In this document: positions 47,019 to 59,539 of the stretch, piece after piece | Numbering within the stretch: position 1 is the stretch's first letter | How the letters are laid out: the number at the start of each line of letters is the position of its first letter | From: Aphidius gifuensis | Taxonomy: Eukaryota > Arthropoda > Insecta > Hymenoptera > Braconidae | NCBI RefSeq assembly: GCF_014905175.1 | Contig: NC_057788.1 | Coordinates: 10,981,446 to 11,045,445, forward strand | DNA: 64,000 nt | Direction of reading: 5' to 3' | Position numbers and translations under genes: made by a program | Notes under the pieces: generated by a model | Told to the model about the DNA's origin: nothing | Database searches by the model: none | What the model saw: the letters and a program-made list of their open reading frames with translations, nothing else

Positions 47019-47863
47019 ACAAATGGTAATCCAAGTTTTTAAAATGAATAAATAACTGAATATTGATCAAAATGTATACATTAATTGTAATTGATCTTCT
47101 CTTTTTTGACGGGAATATCTTCATTATTTTCCAGAAAAACTAAAGCTTATTTATCCATAGATTCATATTTTTCATACTATAAGGTTTGCTTAGCAACCTT
47201 ATTTACAATGAAAAACAAAACAGTTTGCGAAGCAAACAGTTGAATTTGTTATTCAATTAATTTTTTTATTCATTTTTATTTCAACATATAATCATTAATG
47301 TGATTATCAATTCATCAACTCAAATCTCTAAGAACAAGCAGCAGCCAGGGAAACGATGTAGCTAAAGAAGTAGCCAAATAGATTAATTAGTAATCTTCAT
47401 TAATTTTTCAGGGATATTTGCCATAATAAATTGAAATAATTGTCGGAAATGGCTGAGGAATTAATTCAGAGTACAAATGAATTTATTTAGATTCATCCTC
47501 TCCTTAGATACATTTGCCATAATTTTTTAATTAATTATGGCAAATGTATCTTAGGAAACAGAATTGTACACGTTATTCTTGTATCGATTTGCAAGATCAA
47601 CTTCAATTCGGTCCAAGTCTTCATTGGTATTTCTGTTAATTCCATTGATATTTTTCTGGTCATGAAAGTGTTAGCCTCCTTTTATTATTTAAGGCACTTT
47701 CATCATCCTCAGAGCTATCATAACATGACGGACGTCCTGACCAAAATAGTAGACGGTTTGATGTTGTGCTGGTACCAATTGATGTTGATGGTGTTCATGA
47801 TGTTTGTTGTTGGCGAGTTGATGATTTTTGTCGAGTAGATGTTCGTCGTTGATGAGTTGATGA
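47019..47863. other. Intergenic sequence between element E and the pogo fragment
   Basis: No gene seen. Positions 47331-47405 contain a diverged relative of the 28429-28532 MITE arm. GTTGATGATTGTTG-type repeats occupy 47760-47880 just 3' of the transposase fragment. Confidence 0.4.
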
Positions 47864-48106
47864 TTATTGTTGTGTAAGTTGACTGTTTGGCACAGACTGC
47901 TGACTCAAACAAGAGTTTTTATCAACTGATAAACTACTCATTGACCGGCTTAGAGTCTCTGCAGCTGGATATGATCGTTCAGATAGCTCTGTTGGGGCAA
48001 AATCAGCTGCAGAAAATATATTTCTGTTGAAAGGACATATACCAGTTGCTCTAAATCCAGCTTTGATGTTTCTTGATGTTGCGGATTTCGAAAGAGCAAG
48101 ACTCAT
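47864..48106 (-). pseudogene. pogo/Tigger-type transposase, C-terminal fragment
   Basis: The minus-strand frame reads SKSATSRNIKAGFRATGICP, then FNRNIFSAADFAPTELSERS. This is the typical end of the DDE_1 (jerky/Tigger/pogo) transposase domain, where GFRxTGIxPFNxxIF is conserved. The DNA-binding part and catalytic Asp residues are not present upstream in frame. It is a truncated copy. A different part of such a transposase is at 58140-58440. Confidence 0.75.
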
Positions 48107-48209
48107 TATCCTGGCTATGTCCTGCTCAAGAAGTCTCTTGAGTCAATTCTGTTGAGATTTCAGCATATTCATTGTTGACTGGCTTCACTATGCTTACATC
48201 CAGTTTTAA

Positions 48210-48775
48210 GTACCAGATCAGGATGACGATCTCGAAAACTTCGGTATCAGTCTTACATGCTGATCCAGTCCAAGGAGTCATAATATTATTTTTTTTGGCT
48301 ATCACATTGGCTAGTATTCTTGCTTACTTGAATCTAAGCTCACGTAATTATGATTGAACGGTTACAATATGTTCATTAAATCGATTTTCTCGAGCTGGAG
48401 TAAAAATAGTTTCAAAACGTCTTAACCCTAAAGAGCAACGAAAAAAGGCAAAAAAAAAAAACAATAAGTTGAACAACTGGTAAATAAAACAGGTGATTTA
48501 CTCAAATATTCATATTCAACTCAAGTTTAAAATAAAATAATAAAAAAACATGATAATATTTTATCTTTAGGTACATGTATTTTTATTTTTGACTTATCAT
48601 CCCTATCACCATGATGTATCTTCTGTTACATATATTTTTACATAACGTTTTGAATTCATCATTATCACCATTGTAACTGTAAATAATTGTTCATAATTTT
48701 AAATAAAATTAATGTACAATCCACGTCTTCGTGCGACGATATTCACAAGAGTTATTGAAACAAAATTTTTTTTAA
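48210..48775. repeat. Duplicated segment, copy 1, carrying the empty site of element I
   Basis: From GTACCAGATCAGGATGACGA onward this segment matches 58540-59032 and then 63068-63155 in the same orientation. The only large difference is the 4035-bp insertion in the other copy. At 48691-48710 the sequence reads CATAATTTTAAATAAAATT; the other copy reads CATAATTTT, insert, TTAAATGAAATT. The pre-insertion site is therefore TT at 48699-48700. Confidence 0.85.
48668..48775 (-). pseudogene. Gustatory receptor fragment
   Basis: Minus-strand translation gives ITLVNIVARRRGLYINFI, a stop, then NYEQLFTVTMV. This aligns with the second helix and loop of the intact receptors (GCIIRGRTLYSIIINNYEELYTVGII). 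The fragment is short and interrupted, so it is a dead piece of a Gr first exon. The same piece occurs in the duplicate at 59.0 and 63.1 kb, where element I splits it. Confidence 0.6.
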
Positions 48776-48786
48776 AACAATGCTGA

Positions 48787-50334
48787 ATCAAGTTTCCACA
48801 ATATCCGTCAAAAATCAAGGGAGAACAGTATACTTTTGTTAGACCGAGAATATTCGGTAAGAGTTTACTTCTTCAAACGATCAAAGCTATTTGCAGGTGT
48901 AAAAATATAGAATTATTCGCTCCGTATGAAATAGGTCAGAGTAAATATCCAGTCATATACGATATCATGTATATCGATTTTTCACAAATTGTACTCACTT
49001 CGGTTCAGGATTTCAAAAATCATTTATCATGTATTCTTGAATCTATCGCTATCGAGTATAAAGTACAATTGGATCGAGAATTATATTCGCAAAATCTCGA
49101 ATGCTGGTCCTTATTAAAATTATTAATTAAAAAGTTATATAAAAAAAACAAGCAGAAAGTGATCATATTAATTGATGAATATGACTACCCAATTGTTCAT
49201 GTGAAAGACGATAATAAAGAAACTATTTTGCAAATTATAACATGCTTATATAATACATTCAAATCAGATTCTAAATATGTTAAAATGGCTTTTTCAACTG
49301 GCATAACAACCTATAATTTATCCAGCATTTATTCAGGGGCCAATAATCTAGAACACTTAACTCTTAGCAAAAATTATGCTAAGATGACATTAGAAAAATC
49401 TACATGCCTCAACTAGAACGTTTTGCTAAGAAATTTTACGATAAGTGAGGAAAAAAAATATATGTAAAAAATGATAATAAAATTTGTGAAATTCTAAATA
49501 ATGATGATGATGATGATGATGATGATAATAATAATAAAAATCTTGAAATTCTAAAAAATATCGCAAAAAAAAATACCCGACGAGATGCCAAAAAAATTGA
49601 ATAAAGTTATCGACAAAATAATGGCGGAATTACAGAAAAAATACAATGGTCATAAGTTTTCTTATGGTATTGATTGTCCATTAGTGTATAATCCTTTTTC
49701 GATTATGCATTGTTTGCAAAGTTGTAAATTTGGAAATTGGTGGTTTAAAATTGATCCGCCAACAAATTTTGTAGAGACTATTATATTGCAAAAAAATGAA
49801 TTTGAAAGAATTTTCAATGGAAACAATCTAAAAACTACGACAGTTAATTTGGGCACACGAAAAACTAGTAATCAAGACACAATAGTGTCAATGTTCCAAA
49901 CTGGTTATTTAACCATTGAAAAAAAAGAACATGGCACTACTTATTTAAAGTTCCCCAATGATGATGTTGGTGATAATTTCATGAAATTTTTCAAGACATT
50001 GCTTTTAGAGAAATGTACGATGAAGATTACATATTCAGAGGAAACAATAACGAAATTAATTCAAATCTTACATGAAATGGATGTAAAACCATTAATTTTT
50101 TTTTTGAATTCTCGTTTAAGAGTAACAAATTATAAATCACTACCTGACAAAGAATGTGGTATCCATATTTATTGCTTCGCGTGTATAGAGACATTTTGTA
50201 ACTTGTTGAAAAATTCTGGAATGACATGTAAGTCTGAAGTTATTGCAGCTAATGGAATACTTGACATGATGCTGACAATAAATAACGAATTGTTTTTTAT
50301 TTTCGAATTTATAGTATATTGTGTAAGGTGGTAA
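48787..50334 (+). pseudogene. AAA-ATPase-like / PD-(D/E)XK nuclease gene, broken, likely of bacterial origin
   Basis: Two blocks on the plus strand. Block 1 (48787-49416) has the P-loop RPRIFGKSLLL, YIDFSQI, and Walker B VIILIDEYDYPI with the family's DEYDxP signature, then FSTGIT. Block 2 (49585-50334) has SYGIDCPLVYNPFSIMHCLQ, the WYDGY...VYNPFSI region, and ends in the nuclease core (SEVIAANGILDMMLTINNEL, then FIFEF), where the expected ExK Lys is replaced. Between them, one frame shift restores MPQLERFAKKFYDK, then a TGA near 49436 and a GAT/AAT microsatellite at 49500-49540 break the gene. The architecture is that of AAA-ATPase_like + PDDEXK_9 proteins, widespread in bacteria and sporadic in some eukaryotes. 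Intronless and broken here: a decayed horizontal acquisition is the simplest reading. Confidence 0.8.
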
Positions 50335-50526
50335 GGTGTGTTTTATGAAATGGTGTGCACAAAGCTAAATTTGACGGCTGTTTGGCAAAATGAATAGTAT
50401 ATTGATCGGTCGTTTATTATATTTACATTAATTTCTTAATTTTAAATCAAAGAAAAAACGGACTATATCCATCCAAGTGGCCATCGTTATTCAATACTCA
50501 TAATGAAAATACAGATATTATAGAAA

Positions 50527-50534
50527 TTTGTAAT
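50527..50534 (+). repeat. 8-bp target duplication (TTTGTAAT), left
   Basis: Identical to 57653-57660 at the other end of the hAT element. It proves both borders. Confidence 0.95.
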
Positions 50535-53500
50535 TAGGGGTGTGCGAATAGTACTCGGATCGAATCGAATCGAATAGTACTATTCGACCGAAAATCGAAT
50601 CGAATTATTCGAGTTTTCGAATACCGAATTATTCGAAACTATTCGAACTATTCGAAAAATTCGAATATTCGTAACAATCGAATCTCACGAATAATTCGAA
50701 TAGTCACGAATAATTCGATATTCGAATAGTCACGAATAATTCGATATTCGAATTATTTGTAATAAATATGCGTTGTATTAAATTAAAAAAAAAATTTTTT
50801 TTAAATAATATATGAATGTATAAGAAGAATTATTAATGGAATAAATTTTTATTTAAAAAAACAATTAATTATTTTTGATATATATATATATATAGGTATA
50901 TATTAAATAGCATTAAATTATTTATTTTATTATATATTTTTTGAACAAAAAAAAATGTAAATTTCTCAGTTGCTCAATTGACTTCGGTTGTCAATCCTGA
51001 AACGAATGTGATTGGTCCATGACGTAAACAAAAGTATAGAGCTTAAACCATTGGCCATTTGTAAATATTTTATTTTAAATTAAAGTTATTAATTTTATCA
51101 TTGGTGTAAAAATTATTTTGGATTAATTTTTTTGTTTGTTAATTGACTTTTTTAGTATTTTCAGTTAGTTGATTTTTTTTGCAAGACCGTTGTGGGTGTA
51201 TTTAAAGTTTTTGTGACGAGAAATAATGAGTAATAATAGTGAGAGTTCTGCTGGATCATCTTCTGAAGATGATACTCCAATTGATAATTTAGCATGGAAA
51301 AAAAAAAGTCTTATCTGGCAATATTTTAGTCTAGTTATTGAAGATAATGCCAGGTATGGAAAATGCAATGCTTGTGCAATGCAGTTGCAAATGGGTACTA
51401 CAGGTAAGTGGGACACTTAATTATCTATCTAAACTCGATATAAACTTCTATAAAAACTCGAAAATGTGTATAATTTTTTGAATTATATATATATATATAT
51501 ATTTAATATTTACATATATATCTTAAATTCATACGTAATTATATATTACTTTTTGAATATATGTATATATATATATATTCATGGGGTTTACATAGAAGTG
51601 TCACTATCACGTGACTTAACCAACATGGCCGGCTGGAAAATAGTAGATTTGAATTTTAATATTTAAAAAAATGATTGTGCATATACTGCAGTAGTGATAT
51701 ATTTTTTAAATGAACAGATTATACCCCAATAAATTTAGTAAAGTAAAAAATGAACATATTCATTTATTTATTGATTTTAAAACAAATTATTTTTCTTTTT
51801 GAATTATTTTGTGCCACAAATTTTAATTTAAGTCTGTATTCTTTAGCAACAACTTCATCTTTGATAAATCATTTACGAAACCGACACAAAGAACTATATG
51901 GTGAATTTTCAATTGAGCAAATGAAAAGAAAGACACGAGGTAATTGACTTAAATAATCATTTATGGCTTTTGTGACGTACTCGCATCTACGACCACGATT
52001 TTTATCATCAGCTGAACTTCCCCGAATGCAATTTGATAACTTAAATTCAATTTAATTTAAATTCAATTTTACCTTAATATGAATTCGTTGAACACTAAAA
52101 TACCACAATCTTTTTTTTTTTGCTTTTTAATAAAAAATACAATAAATTACATTCAATAAAGTTGAGCTCATGACAAAAATCGTGGTCGTAAATGCGAGTA
52201 CGTCACACTTCTAATATTCATTTACTCATTATAATATATTTATTTATTAATTCAGGTCCTCCAGCAAAAAAACGTCAGATCGGGTTGTCTGTAAATGAAA
52301 CCCGAGAAATTGATGAAACTCTCACAAAAATGATAGCGATTGATATGCTGCCATATTCTTTTGTTGAAAACCAGGGTTTCAACAATTTATTAAAAAAAAT
52401 AATTCCTGAGTACCAACCACCCAGTCGTACAACTGTATCAAGGTCATTGATGCCACAGCTTTATGAACAATATAAAACAAATATAGGTAAACTACAATCA
52501 ATTGTTTAATAACTTACACTATACCAACAAATTGCTGTCACCGATATTTATGGATTTATTTATTTCTTTATTTATTTCTAAAATACACACAACATTTTTG
52601 AATAACGATATTTAATATTTATATATCATCTAACCATTGATTATTTTACACATTAATCGGTCATTAGTCTTTACATAATTAAAAAATAATCAAACAATTT
52701 ATAAACTTGAAAAAAAAAAAATAACAAAAATTCTTGTAATAAATTTACAAAACATTCGTATTTATAAAAATGTTAAAAATTAGAAATTTGCCTTTCTCGA
52801 TATAACGACAAAATACTTAACAATTATTCTAAAAAAATTTCATAAAAAAAAATTATTTAAAAGTTTATTTAAAAAATTTATGCAAAAGAATGTAAATAGA
52901 ATTTTTAAAATGATAATTTTTCATTATTTTTAGATGATAAAAAAAAATATTTATTTTACGATAAGAATAAAAATAAATTTTATAATAACACTTAACTTTT
53001 TAATAACTTTTATAATAACTTAATACATTTTTATTCTTTTCATTAAAATAAAGTTTATTTTATATATTTATTGCATAAAATATTAAATAAAAAATTGAAC
53101 TATTTTTACAGCTGATGAGATCAAAAAAGATATGGAAGAACAATTTACTTGCTTGAGTTATACGACAGATGGTTGGACATCTCGTGCTGGTGATTCCTAT
53201 TTGTCGTTAACATTACATTATTTAACAAGCAATTTTGAATATAAAAACTTCACTCTGGGAATACGTCACATTAAAACCAGTCACACTTCTTATGAACTGG
53301 CGAAGTTACTCAAAGAAATGTCATCTGAGTGGATTGGATCTGAAGAATTATCATTCACATCTTACTGTGTGTCTGATAATGCTCTAAATATAACTTCAGC
53401 AGTTCGTAGTGCTGGCTGGGAAAGAATTTATTGTTTTGCCCACACATTGAATTTGTGCATAAAGGATGCCAGAAAATCTGACCCGGAAAATTTAGCAGTG

Positions 53501-54265
53501 TTGCTTTCAAAGGTATATTGAATTTTACTTTAATCTACAATCAATTGTATTGATATTTATTTTTTTATTTATTTATTTATTTATTTACATGAATATTTTC
53601 ATTCAATTCATATATTCATTAAAATGAAAAAATTATTGACGATTAAAAATTGATAAAAAAAATTAAAGAAATATTTACGTTTTATATATATATATGAATA
53701 CGTTATATAATATAAATACAGTTTTGAAATATTGTTTTATTGCAGGCTCGAAAAGTGGTAGGATATTTCAACCACTGTAATCCAGCTAGAAGAGCTTTAC
53801 TTCAAGAGCAAGTTGCAGCAGGTGTTGAATCACCTTTATTATTAATTCAGATGGTCGATACAAGATGGAATACGGAGTACTTAATGTTGGAAAGGTTGTT
53901 GAAATTAGGATCATACGTCAGAAAAGTGGTTCATGATCTTGATTTTGAACAACAATTAACGAAAACAGATTTTAAGTCATTGAAGAGCATCGTACATGTC
54001 TTAAAACCTCTGTACGATGCAACAATGATGGCGTGTGCTCGCAAGTATCCAACTTTATCAATGGTGATTCCTCTGACAGAGATTATTAAAATGAAAATGA
54101 AATCAGCCATGAGAAAATATGATATTGATGAGTCATTGATGGCTCATGATCTTGCTGAAAATCTTTTAGAAAGTATGTCGATTCGCTTTCTTGAAATGAG
54201 TGATAACACCAGCAGATATGCAACCTTCTTGGACCCTCGTTACAAAAAGTTTTTTTTTTCACTTG

Positions 54266-54273
54266 AATGCACG
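54266..54273 (+). repeat. 8-bp target duplication (AATGCACG) of the nested element
   Basis: Identical to 55640-55647 on the other side of the nested element. It lies inside transposase exon 5. Confidence 0.95.
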
Positions 54274-55639
54274 TAGGGTTACCATATCTCGAAAAAGCCA
54301 AATCAGGACATTTTCCTCCCACTCCAAAATTTTACCCCCTCCACCTATAAATTTATGTTTCAAGTAGATAATCATAACAATTCATTTATTTTGATTATAT
54401 GTTATTTATTCATTTGTTTACTTTTAATTATTCAATAATTATTCATCAAAATTACACAAACGATAGAAAAAATTTTTTACAGTAGTTAATTTCTTTGTCT
54501 GTTGACTATCAAAAATTAATTGGTAAGCGAAACTTTTCGTTTGTTTTAGCTAAGTTGTTAAATTAATAATTATTTAAAACAAACTGAAAGCTAAGGGAAG
54601 TTGCTTACCAATTAATTTTGAAGAATTAATTTGGCTAAAGAAAATACTAGCGAGCTACATCCTTTTAGCAACTTGACAATATAGCTTTTTATTTATTCAA
54701 ACAAATTGAAAGCTATAGGAAAAATGGCTAAGAAATAGATGTTGCTTACCAATTGATTGTCAATAGGATTTCGACGTAATTGAGACTTCCAGAGATATTT
54801 ACAGAGTAATCTCCAGACTATTTTCATAATATCTCCGGATTTTTTCCGGAATTTTCGCTTAAAAAAAACCAACAAAAAAAATAGAAAAATTAATAAAAGA
54901 ACCAGAAATAAGAGTTTACATCCGAAATATAAAAACCGAATTTTCTTCCAAGATAATCCGGAGAAAATCCGAATAAATTCCGGATTAATATCTCCGGTAG
55001 TCTCAATTGTGAATTGCGTAGAAAATTCTGAGAAATCCGGAAAAAATCCGGATAAATTATTTCTACCAGGGAAATTGAAAGTTATAGAAAAAATGGCTAA
55101 GGAAAGGATGTTGCTTACCAATTAATTTTTGAAGAATCAATTTAGCTAAAAAATTTAACTGGCAAGCCACATTCTTTCTTTAGCCATTTGTTAATAGCTT
55201 TTTATTTATTTGAACAAATTATAAGCAGTAAAAAAAATGGCTAAGGGAAGGATGTGGCTTACTTATTCATTTTTAAAAAATTAATTTAGCTAAAGAAATT
55301 AAGTGGCAAGCCACAAAATTTACAAAAATAAAAGAAGGGTTGCCTACGCTATAGAAATTTTGCATCGGGCCCTCTATACTCGATAGGACGAGGTACATAT
55401 TCTGCACGCCATTTTAATTTCAATAATTAGAGGTATTCAAGAGTCTATCATAGTTAGCGTAAATGATAAATTCTATATTATACCTATTTACTAAAAAAAA
55501 AAAATTACAATAAAAAAAAAATTTTCAAAATTGTGAACAAGTCTCAAAAATCAGGACATTTGACAAATCAGGACCGTATCAGGACAAGCCAATCAAAATC
55601 AGGACATGTCCTGCTAAATCAGGACGCATGGTAACCCTA
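54274..55639. mobile_element. Non-autonomous hAT element nested in the transposase exon
   Basis: The ends are TAGGGTTACCAT and its exact complement ATGGTAACCCTA, flanked by 8-bp duplications. The subterminal parts carry AAATCAGGACA words (seven or more, in both orientations). The interior has repeated modules around GCTAAGGAAAGGATGTTGCT and TAGCTTTTTATTTATT but no open frame. It also contains the truncated foldback element F. 1366 bp long. Confidence 0.92.
54765..55071. mobile_element. CCCTGG foldback element F, left-truncated, third nesting level
   Basis: The right end reads CCCTGGTAGAAATAATTTAT inward, and the body matches element B (22849-23214) including ACGTAATTGAGACTTCC and the AAGTAGAAATAAGAG-like middle. 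The left end is missing; similarity starts near 54765 after CAATAG. It lies inside the nested hAT element, giving element in element in element. Confidence 0.75.
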
Positions 55640-57779
55640 AATGCACGAGAGAGATCCAAGTCAATCTGGTTGCTGAAATTATGGATATCAAATCATCTCA
55701 GACTGATAGAACGAATGAAGAGATGAGTCGACAACTCAGTGTCCAGTCAAATGCAAGTCAAATTTCTGCATCCAGTAAGTTGATTGTTTTTCAATAGTAT
55801 GATAATTATATTTATATTTATGTGTATACATATTTTTATATATATGTTGAATTTTTTGATATAAATTATTTAATATTATTATTACCTATATATTTATGTG
55901 AATTTTGTCGCCCTATTCTCGTGTATAAAAGTTGTCAACTTTGACATTCATTATCGAAAAAAAGCCGAGGCAAAAAAAACTAAAATAAATTATCAACATA
56001 GATAATTATTTAATTTAAAAAATAAGCCTAATTAAAAGAAAACCGAGTAGAAATTCACTTATTTACAAACAACCTTAAGTTATGTTATGTCATTGTTAAA
56101 AATTAACACTTTTTTTTAACACTCTATTCGACCCTTTATCAAACACTTGAATGAGTGCTCAAATAGTTGAGTTTTTTAAATAAACAATTTAACGTAAATA
56201 ATTTTATAATATCATTTTAAAATAATTTTCCAACATTAAAATCAACATATAAAATTTTAATAAACAAAATATTGTTTTAATAATTATGTAATTTGATTAT
56301 ATAAAATACACGACTACTAAAATACACAAAACAAATATATATTAGTATATGACAAATATAAAAATATAAATAAATAAGTAAATATATAAGTAATCATTAT
56401 ATTAAATAATTATTAAAAGAACAAATCAAAAATATGTGTATGTATGTATATAAGTATATGAATTTGTGAAAGAGTGTATAATGATTCGTTGTTTTCTAAA
56501 ATGCATTATTTCGTATTTTTATAGTGTATATATATATTTACTGGATGTATGAAAATATGTATTTTTAGATATAAATTATAAAAATACGAAATAATACATT
56601 ATCTAAATCAACAAATTAATATACACTCTGATACAATATATTTCTTGTACATAATATGTAATACATATATTTGTGATTAATTTTTACGGTATAAATAAAT
56701 AAAAATAAAATCATTTTTATGTTTGCTAATAAAAAGTAGTGGTGTGTTCTTTATATTTGTAAAATTTAATAATATATATATATAAATATAGACAATTAAA
56801 CGATATATATATATATATATATACATGTATATACTTGATAGAACTACATTTGACTTTTTTAGGTGAATTTTGGAGCGTTATATAGTTCAACCTCAAACTG
56901 TGCAACGCTCAAATTCCCAAATTGAAAAAATTTTTATTGAAAATGAATTATTGGCTTATTTGAATGAACCAAACATCGATGCAGCGAAAGGTTGTCCTTT
57001 TGAATGGTGGAAAAATAATAAATCTAAATATACCCGATTAGCATTAGTGGCTCAACATTATTTATCGATTCCATGCACTTCAACAGAAAGTGAACGATTA
57101 TTTTCGGATGCTGGGCAAATCATTGAAGATCATCGATGCTCATTATTACCAGAAAATGCTGAGTTACTCATATTTCTTGCAAGAAATGCTCGTATATAAA
57201 TATGAGTAAATAATAATAATAATAATGTATTATAATATTAATTGATATTATTCTATAAAACATTTAATTTTAATTCTTGTTTTCATATGCTTTAAAAGTT
57301 TATAAATAAATTGTTATTGTTTGTTAAATAAAATTGAAAACGTTATCAAACTTACATTTTTCATTTTTAGTTTCTATATAATTATATATTTATTTTAACA
57401 CCAATATTAATTTTAATGAATAATTCGAATGCACCGAATAATTCGAATACGTCGAATATTTATGAATAATTCGAAGTTTCGAATAGCAACGAATATCAAC
57501 GAATTATTCGAGATTCGAACCTTCGAATAGTGTCGAATAGTTCGAGAATTCGAAATTCGAAAATTCGAATAATTCGATTCGAATTTCGAATCGAATTATT
57601 CGATTCGATTCGATACGAATTATTCGAGTTTTCGGATATTCGCACACCCCTATTTGTAATATTCGTAATATTTGTAAAATTTTCGTAACAAAGTAGTAGT
57701 AAAGAATGTTGTTGTTTTTTCTCAGTCTAAAAAATCTAGCTAAGTAAAAAATTTTGCTGGTAAAATAATGTAGATATTG

Positions 57780-57960
57780 ATAGTTTGGCTACAATTACCC
57801 CATGTAGGAGAACACAACACGGCCAATAATTGGCCGATGCTTGGCGAACTTCCGCCAATAATCGGCAAACATAATTAATGGTTATTAATGCGCCAAGCCT
57901 GGAGTGTTACGGTAAGTCAATATCGGCTGCCATGAATGGCCCAATTATATTACTTATTAT
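57780..57960. repeat. Block of TTGGCCGA / CGCCAAT palindromic words
   Basis: CGGCCAATAATTGGCCG, TTGGCGAACTTCCGCCAA and AATCGGCAAAC occur within 150 bp, followed by further CGGCTGCC words. It looks like another foldback core motif, adjacent to element G. No defined ends. Confidence 0.45.
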
Positions 57961-57964
57961 ATTA

Positions 57965-58086
57965 CTACGGATTTCCCGTATTTTTCCGAAGTGAGCCAAT
58001 TCTGGAATAATCCGGAGCAATTCCGAAATAATCCAGAGTAATTCGGAACAATTTCGGAATAATCCGGAGAAATATTTCCACCAGGG
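57965..58086. mobile_element. CCCTGG foldback element G, right part
   Basis: The right end reads CCCTGGTGGAAATATTTCTC inward. The preceding 100 bp consist of GGAATAATCCGGAG/CCGAAATAATCC words. The left end is not recognisable, so the copy is truncated or diverged. Confidence 0.65.
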
Positions 58087-58139
58087 TGGTTTTTATATAT
58101 TCAATTAACTATTCAATCCAGCCACAAAACGTCTTAGTT

Positions 58140-58440
58140 GTCATCCACCCTCATTCAGTAACTGTGCCCCACGATCCATCCATTGTACCAGCTATCAAAG
58201 ATGGCTACATTTTTTCCTTCCGAAAATGAACGTGGGGGAAAGCAATTCATATGATGCTGTTACACCGGTGATTGTTTCGCCTTGGTCAGTAGTTGTCAGT
58301 TGACCCGATCTTCTTTGACCTTTCAAGCAAAGTATCTTGATAACGGTCTTTGGGTCAACTGACTGACTAGTTTCATCAATATTGAAAATTCTGTTCGGTG
58401 GGAACCTTGCACCAGTTTCACCATCATCAACCCTAATATT
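58140..58440 (-). pseudogene. pogo/Tigger-type transposase, DDE core fragment
   Basis: The minus strand reads ARFPPNRIFNIDETSQSVDP, then SGQLTTTDQGETITGVTASY and SPTFIFGRK. This is the DDE_1 core of jerky/Tigger-type transposases, where FNxDET holds the first catalytic Asp. The helix-turn-helix domains and the C-terminal third are absent, and element G lies at the 3' side. It is a fragment. Confidence 0.75.
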
Positions 58441-58539
58441 TGGTTGTTGTTGTTGCTATCTAGAAGATCAAAAAAAAAATTCATAACAACTTTATTGAAT
58501 CATCTAAAGCCAACTGGCTTGATCGATTGACACAGACTC

Positions 58540-59032
58540 AGGATTTTTAAGTACCAGATCAGGATGACGAGCTCGAAAACTTCGGTATCAGTCTTACATG
58601 CTGATCAAGTCAAAGGAGTCATGATATTATTTTTTTCGGCTACCACGTTGGCTAGTATTCTTGTTTACTTGAATCTAAGCCCCCGTAATTGTGATTGAAC
58701 GGTTACAATATGTTCAACATTGAATCGAGCTGGAGTAAAAATAGTTTCAAAACGTCCTAACCCTAAAGAGCAACGAAAAAAAGGCAAAAAAAAAAACAAT
58801 AAGTTGAACAACTGGTAAATAAAACAGGTGATTTACTCAAATATTCATATTCAACTCAAGTTTAAAATAAAATAGTAAAAAAACATGATTTATCTTTAGG
58901 TACATGTATTTTTATTATTGACTTATCATCCCTATCACCATGATGTATCTTCTGTTACATATATTCTTACATAACATTCTGAATTTATCATCATTATCAC
59001 CATTGTAACTGTAAATAATTGTTCATAATTTT
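58540..59032. repeat. Duplicated segment, copy 2, left part
   Basis: Matches 48210-48700 with small differences. It continues at 63068-63155 after element I. Its last part, read on the minus strand, contains the same gustatory-receptor piece (NYEQLFTVTMV) as copy 1. Confidence 0.85.
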
Positions 59033-59539
59033 CCCTGGCAGAACTGGCGTGATCGCTTTTGTCGCCAAAGCCAGAGCAAAACCAGAGCAAAGCCAGAGAT
59101 AATAAAAACAGAATATCAACAATATCAAACGTAAATTTGGGCTTTATATGGATATATTATTTAAATTAAATTATTATTGAACTTATTTTTAGCAATAATA
59201 TTGATGTAAAGAGATAAATATAAGTATAACAAGTAATGTAAAAATTGACAGATTTTGACGTTTTGAGGTTGACTTGAATCGGCTAAACACAAAAATCCCT
59301 AGCGTGAAGCAATAGTAAATCCAGACCTTTTCCAGAGAAAAGCCAGACTTGTAAAAAAGACATTTATTTATAACAATAGCACTAACTATTAATAAACAAT
59401 ATTAAATTAATAAATTTTAATGACTTTTAAAGACTTTTTTATTAATATAATTAATGTTTCGCTTGCCCTGGTAGAAATATTTCTCCGCCGTTACTCCGGC
59501 TTTTTCCGGCTTTCTCCGGCATTACTCCGGCTTTCTCCG

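Larger units (their letters stand above)
51226..57199 (+). pseudogene. BED zinc-finger hAT transposase, disrupted by nested insertion and frameshift
   Basis: Exons: 51226-51403, 51847-51939, 52256-52486, 53112-53512, 53746-54273 resumed at 55648-55774, and 56863-57199. Introns are phase 1, 1, 1, 0, 1. The first two exons form a BED finger (CNACAMQL, then HLRNRHKE). Catalytic-core motifs are TTDGWTS, YCVSDNALNI with the Asp retained, CFAHTLNLC, and DTRWNTEYLM. The last exon has the dimerisation motif TESERLFSDAGQII. After removing the nested element and one target copy, exon 5 reads through in frame. The total is 1895 coding bases, one short of a multiple of three; the shift lies at the start of exon 6 near GAATTTTGGAG. 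About 632 codons originally. The copy is inactive but only lightly damaged. Confidence 0.85.
50535..57652 (+). mobile_element. Complete hAT DNA transposon, 7.1 kb
   Basis: The terminal inverted repeats begin TAGGGGTGTGCGAATA on both sides, and an exact 8-bp duplication TTTGTAAT flanks them, as is diagnostic for hAT. About 200 bp at each end (50555-50760 and 57420-57640) is filled with ATTCGAA/GAATAATTCGA words in both orientations, the likely transposase-binding region. The interior carries a six-exon transposase gene. A 1366-bp non-autonomous element sits in exon 5. The A/T-rich introns contain microsatellites but no other genes. Confidence 0.95.

Noticed and set aside
49662..50227. Minus-strand open frames within the AAA-ATPase-like region
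   Set aside because: They are antisense shadows of the plus-strand nuclease block, which has clear family motifs.
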